Made by a program: the position numbers and the translations under genes. 36,913 nt of DNA, from positions 731,983 to 768,895 of the forward strand of contig NW_003116455.1 of assembly GCF_000003605.2 (NCBI RefSeq), written 5' to 3'. Of this stretch, positions 9,400 through 21,982 are shown in pieces. Position 1 is the stretch's first letter. Each line of letters starts with the position of its first letter. Below the pieces are notes generated by a model, which was given only the letters and a program-made list of their open reading frames with translations, made no database searches and was not told the origin of the DNA. The stretch is from Saccoglossus kowalevskii (lineage: Eukaryota > Hemichordata > Enteropneusta > Harrimaniidae).

Positions 9400-12300
9400 G
9401 ATCTCACAACACTCAATTATTTCTAATGGTATGGATTTTCACCTTATACGTAACAGCGATCGTACTTTTCACCAAAGGATTTTTATTGAAACGCCTGGAA
9501 ATTCCTCAGAAAAGCACTTGCTCCGACTTTCAAGCTGATGGAAAATTTGATCAACATGGCGATTTCAGTCAGGGATGCTGGACTCAAAGGCGTTTCAAGC
9601 AAGCAGTTTTGCTTGTCATCGATGCGCTCAGATTCGATTTTGCTGTGCCTGATTCGAAATCAGACACTGCCTTTCAGAACAGACTTCCCTTTCTCAGTAG
9701 ATTGTTGGTCGAGAAACCATTACACTCGAGACTGTACGAGTTTTTAGCAGACCCTCCAACTACCACGATGCAAAGACTAAAGGGTCTTACCACTGGCAGC
9801 CTTCCCACTTTTGTAGATGCTGGAAGCAATTTTGCATCTTCAGAAATTGTAGAAGATAATTTCATATCCCAATTGACTGGTTTAGGTGGCAGTATCACCT
9901 TTATGGGTGACGACACATGGGAATCTTTATTTATTGGTAAATTCAAGAAAGCATTTCCATATCCTTCATTCAATGTTAAAGACTTGCATACTGTAGATAA
10001 TGGTGTTATTGAACATTTAATTCCTGAGATTATCAACAATGACTGGCATTTATTAATTGCCCATTTCCTTGGAGTTGACCATTGCGGTCATAGATTCGGT
10101 CCTTATCATTCTGCTATGAGTGAAAAACTTAGCCAGATGAATGATGTCATACGGTATGTACAACTGAGTGTACTCGATGGTTGGCAATGTCGACATATGC
10201 TAAAACATGGCAGTCATGTGGTACAATGTACCTACTTGTATTTCAATCAAGGAACAAACTGGACATCTCGACCAAAAAAAATCTTTATCTGTTTTTCATT
10301 GGACAAGTCGACCCAGTACGATTACGATCTTCGGTCGGCATAACTTTTGAAAACGTTATAAAGGGCAACACTCTCAAAGTTAAACTAGATAGAAGTTTGC
10401 ATTGCCACATTAGGATAGGGTCTGACACAGTCCCTTGTTAAAGAACTGTGGGTCGGGTCGAGATGTCCAGAGTGTCTGGGTCGAAGTGTCTCGGGTATAT
10501 TGTTGACTAAGCAATATATTATGCTTGGTATCGAAGATGCATCTGTATACCAAACTATCAAATCAACCGGATACAGCCGGTTGTGAGACATGACAAAACA
10601 AACGCAGCCAGTGATACATTTCGAAAATAAAAATGCAAAATAAAGTCAATCAGACGCGACAACCACGCACGTTGCAAATAAATAGAACACGTCTGACACA
10701 GTCTCACCAGCCTCTTTCACTCACGCAATATAATTATGCTATTTCCCAATGCACTTATATAATACATTGACGAAGAAAACAACACCGCAAGAAAAATGTA
10801 AATCAGGCTTGTAATTACTAGTAACTCAACTTGAGCGCAACACTGTAAAAGTGGACAAATTCAAACCGGCCATCAAATTCAAAATTCAAACTATCTCGTT
10901 GAATGTCAATCAAAAATAAACTTGATGTTTAGAAAGACAAAAACAACAATAACATATAAATATTACAAACAAGAGTGCAATAAAAGTTGGGAGCAAAGGA
11001 TGGTTAATGCATGTGGGAAAGTGATGAGTGAACTCGAATAAAATTTTGCTAATGTGAGAACTCGCTATATATCTGGTGGAGTACTCGCTAAAACATCAAG
11101 TAAATTTACCATTTCAAAGGGCACCCTTTCAAATAATTGTCTGCAATTGTGTGAACATGATGACGTGCAAACAAGGAACAGAGCTCGTGGTCCACCAAAG
11201 AAACTCGGTGATGGCACCATGAGAAGTATACAGCTGTTGAAAACAGACTCCTTCGATCTCATATGAGCACATTCACGTGGATGATGTATCATTTTCAACT
11301 ATTACCAACAACACTACGATAATAAAGACTTTCCGTTTTTGACATTGTAAAATTCTTTTGTTTTTATGCAGAAAATTACAGTATTTTTACCAAGTAGAAT
11401 CATATTTATTAAAGTTATTGTTCATACATGAGTTGTTGAACACACTACATATTTTGTAATTTCATCCAGCTCCTTTCAGTCACAGTTCAAGACAAATAAA
11501 TGGCACATATATAGAGAATATAGCAAATTATCTTTTTTCTCTGTAATATTCGTGTGTAATCAGTAATTATGAAAATAATTTATGGGTGCATATGGAATAC
11601 ATTTCGTTATTATTCTTAATATAAATTTCTTGTCAAAATAATTTTTTTCAGTTTTTTTTTCTCCAAAAATACGAAAGAATTTCATAATGTCGAGAACGGA
11701 AAGTTTTTATCGTAGTGTTCAACATAGTAAAATGTTGACTTCCTAAAAAATGCACAAGGATGACAAGACTATCGTTTTTCGCAGTAAATTTAATCTTCAC
11801 TCTATCTTGAAGGACTGCAGGAATTTGACCCTTACCGAATCATATTTATGAATTAATTGGGATTCAGCTACCCAGGTAACAGAGCAATATCTAAAGATGC
11901 AAAAAAAAAAAAACATTCTGTTTTGATGCTGAAATTGGCTCCAAGGTTGGATTCATTTTTGAGGTTAATTTAATTTTTGTAATGTTACACATGTTTTAGC
12001 ATTTTAGAACTTATTTTACGCGAGTCAAAAAGTTTTCTGCAGTGTAAGAAATAACGAGCAGAGAACTAAATGAGTATATGGCTTATACTAAGGTATGATT
12101 TTTAGCATCCCTTGTTTTAATACAGTGCACCAATAATTGTCTACCTTTTTTTTTTTTTTTTCATTTTCATTTTTGGAAAACACTTGTATGTGCTTGCTAA
12201 AAAAAGGCATTTTAGACGTCACAAGTGATTGAGAAATGTGAAAAAAACTTAACAAATACTCATTGTTATTTGGGAATGTTTTGCTACTGTCAAATTACTC

Positions 12301-15300
12301 AAATACAAAATGAATCTAATTCTATTTCCAACTTCAGCATCAGATTTTTTGGGTGTGCAGTTTGCCCTTTAACAGAACTGTATGGCATTCCAAATATAAG
12401 TAGGGTCAGCTTGTTGTCTGCTTTTAAAAGAGGTCTTGTTTCTTAAAATGTAAATGTCATTTTACCAAACCACAAGATTTGTTCAGGATCTCTATATCAC
12501 TGTATGTTTTTCTGTTATGTTAATGATGTGCCAAGGAATAAGTGTAACTGGTTGAGTCATGAAAAAATATGTTGCATGTCATATCACACTGGGTTGGGAG
12601 GTGCCAGAAATGCTAAAGAATAATGGGCGAATAATAGAATAATTGTATCTTGGTTGAACATTTGGAACGTAGCTTGTTCATACATCGCCTCGCATCAAAC
12701 ACATTCCCTGGAATGTGTTGATTGCATAACATATCCAGAACACTACAATAAGGGCAAAAAAAAAATTGTTTTGTTGTCCTCAGCGACCAACCGGAAAATA
12801 TGAAATATCGGGTCGCGTTTTTTTTTTTTTATGGTAGGCCGAAATATTAAAAGCTCACCATTTTAAGCAATAAATCCCGATTTTGAACCTCGGGTTGATC
12901 TGTACATATCGTAGTACAGAAATACAAAAGACTGGAAGAAACACTTTGATTTTTGTGTTTATATCTAGCATGCGTTTTATCGATTCCCATATACCTCGGA
13001 TATTTACGATACCCTTAGTTTTCACAAGTTTTCACATTATTATTTTCAATTTTTTTTGGGCCTAATTGCCTGTGAATTGTTAAAAACTGGCTGATTTCAT
13101 TATAATGATAATAATAATAATTCCATGACCTTTGAGTTTCTAAATGCCAATCTCTGTTACATACTCATACATGTATTACATGTAATCTTTTCGAGAGATG
13201 ATATAAAGTGCATGTTACCCATAATACACTGCACACAGTGATCTTAAATAATCATGCAATTATGTGACATGATGAATGTGTGGAAAATATTTATTGATTC
13301 TTATCGGTAGTATTTTTGAAATTGACAATTCTCAACTTGAAACATGGTTAAACAACATTAAACCTAGAAAGATAAACCTAATGGGAAAATAAACACTCAT
13401 CAGCAAGGAACACAGTCTACTGCATGATTGTAAAAGGGTAGCCTTGGCAGTCCTTATAATTACGAGATTGGATGGAAAGCCGAACAATTATCAGACCTCG
13501 GGAAGTAATTAATATAGCTGAAAATTGTAGTACAAATTTTTCGACAATTGCTTTAAATTATTTTTATACCATTAAAACTGTTCCAAGACCGTGACACCAA
13601 ACCAAATCAAATTTAACTATGGTTCTTCAGGCAAAATGGCAATCCTAAAAATCACTTGAGACTCCCCACAACTCAGTTGCTGTCCTGTGATTTTGTAAAA
13701 GGACGTAGAATACGTGTGGAGGGCTGTAGAATTTAATGTTCTGTTAATTTTTATTCCCAGGTAATTCCATATAAAAATACAAATCATGTGAAATAGCCTG
13801 AAACTTCATATAATTATTTAGAATTTGTTTGAATTTTGTACAATTTTTTGATTTGAGTTATAATAGCTGTAGTTTAAATAGTCTTAATTAATCTTGTTTT
13901 CTTTACACGTTTACATGCATGTCATTATTACAGAGAAAAGTCAAAACTTTCATTAGATTAGTAAAGACCATGTCCACTGACCTTATCTTATTTATTTATT
14001 TTACTTTATTTTTACTTTTTTTATTTACTTTATTTTTATTTTTTGAACTACCGGTAATTAATTAATTGATTTATTTGATGTAGATCAGTGGTGGAGACTA
14101 TATCCAATGAGACAGTGCTATTTATATTTGGAGACCATGGTATGACATCTACTGGGGATCATGGTGGCGATAGTGCTGATGAATTATCAGCTGCCTTGTT
14201 TGTTTATTCACCATCACAACTGATGCATCCTGACACTGTGTTACTAAACCCCTTACAGGTAGGTGGAGAGTGACTGTTACATGCTTAGTGAATTCCATCA
14301 GCATCACTGTTTGTTTGTTTGTTTGTCTAACGAAAACAATGAGGTTTTAAAACTTTTTCTTTTAAGGTAGGTTGAAAGACAGTTAAATTGTTGTTTTTCA
14401 TATTTTTATTATTTTCAAATCTACATATTCTAGTCTTTGTTCTGTAAAAAATTAAGTTTCTACTACAAGTGGAACTTATCAAAAAAGAGTAGATATTATT
14501 CAAAACAAATGCGCATGTGTGTGTTATTGTCTTTAATGGATTACTCTTTTTTAGCTCTGCTGTCGACTTTGTCGAGCGGAGCTTATCATATGAGTGATTG
14601 TCGTCCGTGTAAATGTTTTACTTTTTCGACTTCTTCTTGAAAACTACAAGCCTGAATGCTTTGATACTTGGTGTATATGTACTTTGGGTAGACCTCTCTT
14701 AGGTTTGTTCATTTCATGTTGATATCTTCAATTCTCTAATTTTGGTGAATATTTTTGGTAAAAAGTGATATTTTCGACATCTTGTTGAAAACCGCAAGTC
14801 CAATTGCTTTGATATTACATATATAGGTACTACATGTGGACCTCTCTCAGATTTGTTCATTTTGTAATGATATCTTTAATTCTCTAATTTTGGTGAATAT
14901 TTTTGTCATTTTTGGTAAAAAGTGATATTTTCTTCTTGTTAAAAACCACAATCATTTATGGTGAAAAATGATATTTTTGAATTCTTGTTGAAAACAGCAA
15001 GTCCCATTGCATTGATACTATGCATATTGTTCATTTTCTAATGATATATTCTGTTCTTTAATTGAAATGTGCATTGCTAACAGCGGAGCTATCTCAGCCG
15101 AGAGGCTGCTTGTTTGTTTGTTCCTGGGAAATAAACAAATAATATTTTGACATAAATTGAGTTTATATTGCAGTTGTGGCCATGCTCATTAATATTCATA
15201 AAAACCAACAACTTTCATTGAGCTGGTGTGATTCCTCAGTTTATTTCTTTAACTACTGGTGGAATAACAAAAACTAAAGATACTATCATGCAATGTTTTT

Positions 15301-18300
15301 TTTTGATAAATATGTTTTTATCTTACACTTTGCTATTATGTCCAGTGGTCCTGCAGATTATAAATAGGCTAATTTATTTCATTTTTCACACAGAAAAATT
15401 ACAAGACTCTGTCTCAAGTCGACTTAGTACCAACACTATCACTTTTACTCGGAACACCAATTCCTTTTTCCAATTTGGGCAGCGTCATGACTGATCTGTT
15501 CACATTTGAAGATAAATCTCCAAGTAGTAGTTACTCAGTGGCAGTTTTGAAATCCATCGAGGCACTGAGATTAAATTCTTATCAAGTCAAACGGTATATT
15601 GATGAGTATTCTCGGGTGTCTGATGAATTTCCTCATCAAAGAGCGACTGATTTACAAAGCAAGCTTGATGCAGCAGAAAGACTACTATCTGAGGGAAATT
15701 ATGAACAGTTGTCCCACATCCAGAACTTGTATATAGATTATTTAAATGGTGTGAAACACATGTGCCAGAGAATTTGGGCGAAATTTGATCTTGTTTTAAT
15801 AACCTGTGGAATTTTGATGATGGTGATTGCTATTACAAGCAGTGTCGCATTGGTACTATGTCTGAATACCACTATGGCAGTTCCTCAAATTTCACTGACG
15901 CTAAACGGTCATTTAAAATTGATAATAAAAAGTGGAATTTTCGGACTTGCATTTGGAATCTTTGCTGTTCTCCTACATACGCCACTCAGGTCAAATTGGG
16001 CGACCATTTTGTTCTTTTTGTTTGCACTTATCTCAAGTTTGACTTTTTTGTGTAAATTTTTTCTACTCGACAAATCATGTAAATTCAAACAGGTTTCCTG
16101 GGAGTCATTTATGGCAACAGTGTTGATGCTTTTTTATGCTGTAGCGATGACATCAAACAGTTACGTGGTACGCGAAGACGATGTGTGCGTATTTCTCATA
16201 CATACATTATTATTAACTGTATTTCTGTTGAATGTGAAGTATACAAGGACTAAACGGAAGTCTACTAGGAAATGGGATCTTGGAGTGTGGCTCACTCAGC
16301 CATTATCCAGAGTTATGTTTATAATATTAATAATTAGTGCTGCTGTGCGCCTGAGTGCACATTTCCGGGTATGCAGGGAAGAGCAGTATCCCGCATGCGA
16401 AAGTTCAGCATTCGCGCAATCACTGTCTAGTTTGCCACCTGCGCAAATCGTCTTCAAAAACATGCGATACTTTTTGTCACTTGCTTGTGTTAGTGTATTG
16501 CCTTTAGGTCTGCGTTTCTGGATGAGTCACTATGGCAACCTCAATGGATCATCCGCAGCTGTAACTTATGCGATCTACGGGTTACCCCTAGCAGCAGTGT
16601 GTGCGTCCTTCTACTGGGCATTGCAAGCCCTGCCTGATAAAACTGTGGATAGTCTCCCAGTGTGGCAGCAAGTTTTACTTCCAAGGATTGTGTATTCTGT
16701 ATTTGCTGTGGGTATCATTATAGTACTGTGGAAACCTCTAACTGTGTATGTGATTCACAGAGGAGAAAAAAAAAGAAACTCTAATTCTGAATCTGCATCA
16801 CTGGAGATACATCAAGATGAAGAACATGAAGTTGTGAAGAAAGTTTTTAAAAAGATGAAATCAAACTGGAAGAAACCATCAAACGACTTCAGCTCAGACA
16901 GCAGTGTACCCATGGTGTATGGCCTCGCTACGGTATACTCTGCTAGTTACTTATTGTTGGTAACTATTTTTATACTGGTATTGACAATACTCCTCGGTGA
17001 TGGGTTTGCTCCAGCCATGCTGCTGCTTTCTGTACAAATGTTTTTCTTGTTGGAATTATATGCTGTTATCTCTCATGTTAAGTTCAGGGATTCAGGCAGC
17101 TCAAAAGTCGGTAAGTAACTAAGTTCTGATTGTATGTTCAGTGACATTTAGGCCAGACTTTTATTATCCCTTGTTTCGCAAACCCGTCGAATGAACAGGA
17201 GCCGAAAATGAAATAAAAATATAATTTTATTTCAGCATAATTTCTCGCGCCTGCCGACTTGTAAATGCAAAAGGTTACTAAAAAAACTAATTTTTATCTT
17301 CATTTTTTTCACCGCCCGCCGCATAACAAATCTAAGTTGCATTTTCGTGGGAGTATCATGATCAAAGTACCAAATTAAAGTCTCGCGCAGATGAGAAACA
17401 AGGTTATACATGATGGAATAAAATTTTATTTCATTTCTTCTCTTCGATTAATGATCTCACTTACAATTCTTTGAAAATCACACAAATCTAATTTTTTTCC
17501 CGCCCTCCTCAAAAAAATTGCCTTATAAAAACTCGCAAGAAGATATAACTCTCAGGGCCAAAAATGGGCCTTTCAGTTTTTTATCCAACGATTTGTTTAA
17601 AAGGGGCACTATTGTTAGAACTGCACACATGGTGAGAACTCTCACAAAAATGAATGTTCACTTATTGATTGCGACTAGTTTTAAGAGCCCTACTAAAAAT
17701 CAGTGGCACATTTACTGACAAGCATGTAAATTCTAACTTGTAAATAGGTGATTTAACATTCAACTGCGAGATCTCGTGAGATGCATGAAAGACGCGCGTC
17801 GGACGTCTGCCTCAAAAAACAAACGATTTGATTTTGAACTCGAATTTCTTTATTTCGTAGCTCACATTAACCGACCGATCTTCGACAGAGGAATATTGCT
17901 TTCGAATACCCACACTTAATCGAAATTGTCTATCAAATGTGTACAGCACATTATTAAGCATGGAAATGTGCCCAAAATACTTCGCGTTTGTCGAATCCCA
18001 TGCGATGTTTGATGCCACTACGATGCTATGACCTTTGTTTGTCTTGTTTTTACGTTCGATTTTACACATAACGTGTGATTCTCGCAGTGAACGGAAAATG
18101 GTCTATTGTCAAGATTTTGTATGGGTCATAGTTAAAGGTGTTTTGTGACGTTATTTTATAGTGTGTAGTACCTGTACTTATAACCAGAGAACAGAAACAC
18201 AATTGAACAGTAGAATATGAAGGCCATTTTACTCATGGCACTGTGTCAATGTAATTTTACGTCGATACCTCATACTAGGTTTTTCATAATCATTACTTCT

Positions 18301-20425
18301 CAAGCAACGCCTTTCATATTCGTCTTACAGATAAATTTCACGATATCCCATGGTCTATCGTTGCTCTGTGGGCGTTGATGGCTTCGCAGTATTTTTTCGC
18401 AACTGGACACCAAGCTACTGTACCATCCATTAGGTTTGAATCTGCATTTGTTGGTTTCCATGGCGACTTTCCATTCTACCTCTACTTTGTAGCGGCATTA
18501 ATGATCGGTTTGAACACATATGCCGGACCTGTGATTTTTACAGTTTCCCTACCATTAATTATATTTTGGCCATATTCAAGAGGAACATTGTCGCAACAAG
18601 ATGGCAGTAATCGAGCAAACGACAAGGGAGAATTTCTTCTTCATGAGAATGAAGAAAAGTTTTCAGTTATTTGTTTTCGACTTTTCATGATGTATACAAT
18701 ATTTCTTGCTGTTAGAGTGAGTATCTTTGACATTAATTTTTGATATCAAAGTTGCAATCTCCCTTTATTATAACTTTATTGGGGACTACTATTTGATTTA
18801 CAAACATGCACGAATTGCAGAATAAAATTTTTCAATGAATTTTCTGAATTCATCAGAATTCTCAGTTACCAGTATTTAATTTGGATCACTGTATAAACTT
18901 GGGACAGGGGTGAAGCTTTGGCAATCGAATGTTTTCGAACACTAGTAAAATGAAATTTAAATAAGTTAGAAAGTGAATATTTAGTTTAAATTAAAAATGT
19001 GATGTTTTGCATTTATTTCCTGCAATCCATGTAAAATCTGACCTTAAAGTTGTATTGTCGACAAAATTTGTTTTTAAGCCTTTGTTTAATACATGTAAAT
19101 ACAGCAGCTACAAAATTGGCAGGACATCCTTCTTGCCAATAATCGAAAATCACCAAGCAGTTACAGGGCTTTGATTGTGATTGAGTTTTCAGCATCTTAG
19201 GGTGTCATCAAGTCACTGATTTGCATGCAGGATTCTCTGTTTGATAATGTGAAGTATTTTTCATTAAGACTAGTCTGGTAGGCACACCAGACTCTTGAAA
19301 TTTTTCTAACTGACCATTAGGTTCTTCCCATTTCAATTTATAGAATAATTTTCTTACTCATGTTACTGTAGCATTCAAGCAAACATCACATACTTCCTAG
19401 GTTAATTGTGTTTAGTGTGCTTTTGTAGCAGAATTCGATCAGCAATGCATGATGGGCTTTTATGATTACTTTTAGTGCAGACAATAAATAATGATGCAAT
19501 GCATCATGTTTTGATTAGTATAACTCACAAACTCTGTTCAAAATTAAAAGGGCTTCCAACTGAGTTTTTAAGATAAGTCGCATCATATCATATTATCGTA
19601 CTGTCTTCGTGCATACTTTGACGTATCTTCATAATAAACTCATAGTCATAACTATTTAATGTAAAAAATTTTGTTACTTCATCTTCATGAGCAACATTAG
19701 TTTTGGCAAATTCTGCAAATAATGGACAATTGAGTAGTTGTGTAATGTGACTTACAGTTAGAAGTCTCCAAGAATGGTATAATTTTTATTTTTACAACCA
19801 CAAATTGAGTTATGTGTTCATACTTGGTGTCTATTTGGTTCATCACGATGGCTTTTACTTCATGAAAAGTCATCAAGGTTGGTGTTGTAGTGAATTTCAC
19901 CTAGTATTTGTAACCATGGAGAACTCTACAAGTACTGTAAAGGGGGTAATTATTCACTGGGTTTTAATTTAGCTTATTTCGCTGACTGGAAAAATGCGCT
20001 AAATTAAAACCCAGTGAATATGTAAAATTTAGCATAGAACACATTATCTAAATGACGAAACCGTGAATTTAAAACCCACTGAATATGCCCGAAATGGTAA
20101 ATCAGTGAAATTTAAACCCAGTGAAAATTAGTCATTTTACAGTATGTGTAGTTGTTTATATTTCCTAGGATATTCTTTTATTTCAGTATTTGTTTGATTG
20201 TAATCTGTATTTTGTTTTCAGTTCCTAGGTACAATGGTATCAGCAGGTATTCATCGACGTCACCTTATGGTATGGAAAATCTTTGCTCCTAGATTTGTGT
20301 TTGAAGGTGTATCGTTTCTGCTTACAATGACAATTATATTCATTATTTATCTGATTCTTCTTAGACTGGATAAAGTTTTAAAAAATTGGTTTGACCAGCT
20401 TGTTATTAAATGCCACGAACAATAA
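9396..20425 (+). CDS. PIGO: GPI ethanolamine phosphate transferase 3
   Basis: Coding exons are 9396-10153, 14084-14258, 15394-17110, 18331-18716 and 20222-20425. All phases join cleanly to 1079 aa, against about 1089 in human PIG-O. The enzyme is an ER multi-pass membrane protein that, with PIGF, transfers ethanolamine phosphate to the third mannose of the GPI precursor. This group later joins the anchor to protein. An N-terminal membrane segment (about 9-28) leads into an alkaline-phosphatase-fold lumenal domain with IDALRFDF (D76), DPPTTTMQR (nucleophile Thr about 122-124), MGDDTW (170-175), [10 protein letters not shown] (223-232) and [15 protein letters not shown] (269-283), which together hold the metal site. 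The rest is hydrophobic multi-spanning sequence ending in the conserved [15 protein letters not shown] block. ATG 9396 is the first in-frame ATG; upstream in-frame codons are open but lack ATG. It is divergent from ENSA and convergent with NGRN. Confidence 0.97.
10259..10470. repeat. Short inverted repeat pair in PIGO intron 1
   Basis: CTGGACATCTCGACC at 10259-10273 is matched exactly on the other strand at 10456-10470. Further inside, an AAGTCGACCCAG block (near 10306-10317) matches in inverted form a sequence just outside the right arm. This suggests a rearranged foldback element of about 210-240 bp. No target duplication was found. Confidence 0.5.
11310..11719. mobile_element. 410-bp foldback (TIR) element
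   Basis: The left arm (11310-11360, starting AACACTACGATAATAAAG) and the right arm (about 11671-11719, ending TTTTTATCGTAGTGTT) are inverted copies over about 48 bp with few mismatches. Weaker inverted similarity continues inward. The 4-bp direct repeat CAAC (11306-11309 and 11720-11723) could be a target duplication. The loop of about 310 bp is AT-rich and non-coding, so this is a MITE-like non-autonomous element of unknown superfamily. Confidence 0.65.
14259..15393 (+). other. PIGO intron 2
   Basis: This 1135-bp intron has donor CAG|GTAGGT and acceptor TTCACACAG, phase 0. Most of it is copy 2 of dispersed repeat R1. It also holds a short (GTTT)n run near 14309-14325. The open frame at 15228-15494 is intron read-through into exon 3 and is not a separate gene. 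Confidence 0.85.
14553..15115 (+). repeat. Dispersed repeat family R1, copy 2
   Basis: From about 14588 this matches 470-812 and is longer, with about three tandem internal units of roughly 150 bp against about two in copy 1. The left edge near 14553 reads AGCTCTGCTGTCGAC and the right region contains ACAGCGGAGCT. These are short inverted matches that may be element termini. The class is unknown. Confidence 0.65.
17111..18330 (+). other. PIGO intron 3
   Basis: This 1220-bp intron has donor G|GTAAGT and acceptor CTTACAG, phase 1. It contains related pyrimidine-rich blocks (CTAATTTTT followed by C-rich CGCCCGCCGC near 17320, and a shorter form near 17500) and a CpG-richer stretch at about 17765-18070 overlapping an 85-codon antisense frame. 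No gene is recognised with confidence. Confidence 0.8.
18717..20221 (+). other. PIGO intron 4
   Basis: This 1505-bp intron has donor AGA|GTGAGT and acceptor TTTTCAG, phase 0. It contains the best-preserved family F2 foldback element (19935-20142), which lies 79 bp upstream of the last coding exon. Apart from that it is AT-rich with nothing recognised. Confidence 0.85.
19935..20142 (+). mobile_element. TA-flanked foldback element, family F2 copy 2
   Basis: The 208-bp element has ends CTGTAAAGGGGG and CATTTTACAG and TA on both sides. Inside is a perfect 22-bp inverted repeat (19952-19973 and 19998-20019) with a 24-nt loop that would form a strong RNA hairpin in the PIGO pre-mRNA. Further partial repeats of the ACCCAGTGAA type follow. 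It is non-coding. Confidence 0.75.
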
Positions 20426-20621
20426 CATTCTTGTGTCGTATGCGTTTTCCTAGAAAATTTGTTTTGTAAACTTTGTAATATTTGTAATCAATTTTGCACT
20501 GATTTGAAAAGATTCATTTTTTAAAAATAATCTGTCAGTGAAAAGTGTGATCAGTAGAGTTGTGTGTTCTAGTTGCTAGGCAACGATTTGTGCAATTCTC
20601 TGAATTTCAAAGGCAAAAGGA

Positions 20622-20657
<36 letters not shown>

Positions 20658-21378
20658 CTATTTTTTTTTTATTCATACCCACTGATGACACAATACAAAA
20701 TATTAATGAGGGGTTGAAATATAGCGTGGCATTTGGAAGATCGACAAATTATGGAGCTCATCCAGTCAAAAAAAAACAACATGTACAAAGTTCATGGAAA
20801 TAAGATAAAATAATTGTGAAGGAGAATGACACAGAGGATTTATGAAGAGAGTAGGAGATAGTGATATTGAAAATGATAGGGAAAACAAATTTTGTGAAGT
20901 ATATATGGTAATAAATATATTCGGATGGTGGCAGTGACAAATGTAGGGTAGCAGGCAGTTCAGAAACATACCAGGCAAATACTACTTCTATTTCAATACC
21001 TGAAATTGTGATGTCCATTTGTATAGTACCGATACTTTTCAAAACATCTCTGATGAGCAAGAATAAACTTAAAACATGTCAATTGATGATATTGGAATAA
21101 TAATAAGTTTATCATGCTTCAAAAATGTGGAAACTACATAAACTTTTAAAGAATATTTTGTTTACTTACTGGTAACAAAAGTTTTATAAAAGATATAGGA
21201 ATAATGTAAATATATATTGTTTGTATCACATGGGATTATAAATTTATTGCATTAAATGTAAACATGGTATTGATGATGTAGTATGTCATCACTATTTTCA
21301 AAATTAGTCCTGATTTGATGATTGAAGACATTATCTTGTGATTTGTCATCAGCCTTTTCACCACTTTGTCAAATTTAT
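20426..21378. other. PIGO 3' region and convergent spacer
   Basis: Non-coding sequence follows the PIGO stop. It contains the (TA)n tract at 20623-20655 and AATAAA motifs near 20911 and 21062 that could act as poly(A) signals for PIGO. The small open frames on both strands are low-complexity and are not supported. Confidence 0.4.
20623..20655. repeat. (TA)n microsatellite
   Basis: An uninterrupted TA dinucleotide run of about 16 units lies some 200 bp after the PIGO stop codon and probably falls in its 3' UTR. Confidence 0.95.
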
Positions 21379-21387
21379 ATATCCTTC

Positions 21388-21973
21388 TAGACTGGCGCAG
21401 TTGGGGTGATTTATTTGTTTTTGTGGTTTAAATAAAATAAAAAAATGGAGGTGTTAGCGCAAAATCCCCTGTAACTGCGAAATCACCCCGACTGGTTTAT
21501 TCTGCATGGCTCTCTATCGACACCGCAGGAACCCATCGATTTTCAAAAGGTAATTATGTTAATGAGTGTTCTAATTGACAATCATTTAAGCCAATCACAA
21601 CGTCTCTTCAACTGACCTCTGACCAAGAAGACGTCAGCTGATTGTAGCAGCCGATTTTTTTTTTTATTGTACGAGTAGTACGAGTTACTTTTTTGCACAT
21701 TGTGATGAATTAGAACCGACGACTACGACAAACTCGAATTTTAACATGCCGCCATGTTGGGTCTGCAGTGAACCTTTACCATGTTAACCTCATTATGCAC
21801 GCATTTCCTCGCCCACCTCATTATAATATGTGCATTCATGAATATTTAATAGCAATGAATTTCCTGCAGAATAAACCAGTCGTGGTGATTTTGCCCTAAC
21901 ACCTCCATTTGGCGAATTTTTTTGTTTTATTTAAACTAAAAATCAAATTAATCGCCTCGATTGCGCCAGTCGA
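21388..21973. mobile_element. Mutator-like non-autonomous element with 9-bp TSD
   Basis: The element is 586 bp. Its two ends, about 120 bp each, are inverted copies: the left starts TAGACTGGCGCAG and the right ends TTGCGCCAGTCGA. Both arms carry the blocks ATGGAGGTGTTAG and ACTGGTTTATTCTGCA, inverted relative to each other. The exact 9-bp direct repeat ATATCCTTC flanks it at 21379-21387 and 21974-21982. Long terminal inverted repeats with a 9-bp target duplication are typical of Mutator-like (MULE) elements. The interior has no transposase and no credible reading frame. Confidence 0.8.
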
Positions 21974-21982
21974 ATATCCTTC

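Larger units (their letters stand above)
10154..14083 (+). other. PIGO intron 1
   Basis: This 3930-bp intron begins GTATGT and ends GATGTAG. It splits an Arg codon within the lumenal domain. It contains an inverted-repeat pair at 10259-10273 / 10456-10470, a 410-bp foldback element at 11310-11719, several A/T homopolymers, and a T-rich low-complexity tract (about 13986-14043) just before exon 2. Reading through the donor would add about 63 unrelated residues before a stop at 10341-10343. No nested gene is recognised. Confidence 0.85.

Noticed and set aside
11054-11298. Frames on both strands in PIGO intron 1
   Set aside because: They overlap each other, lack motifs, and have no splice or promoter support.
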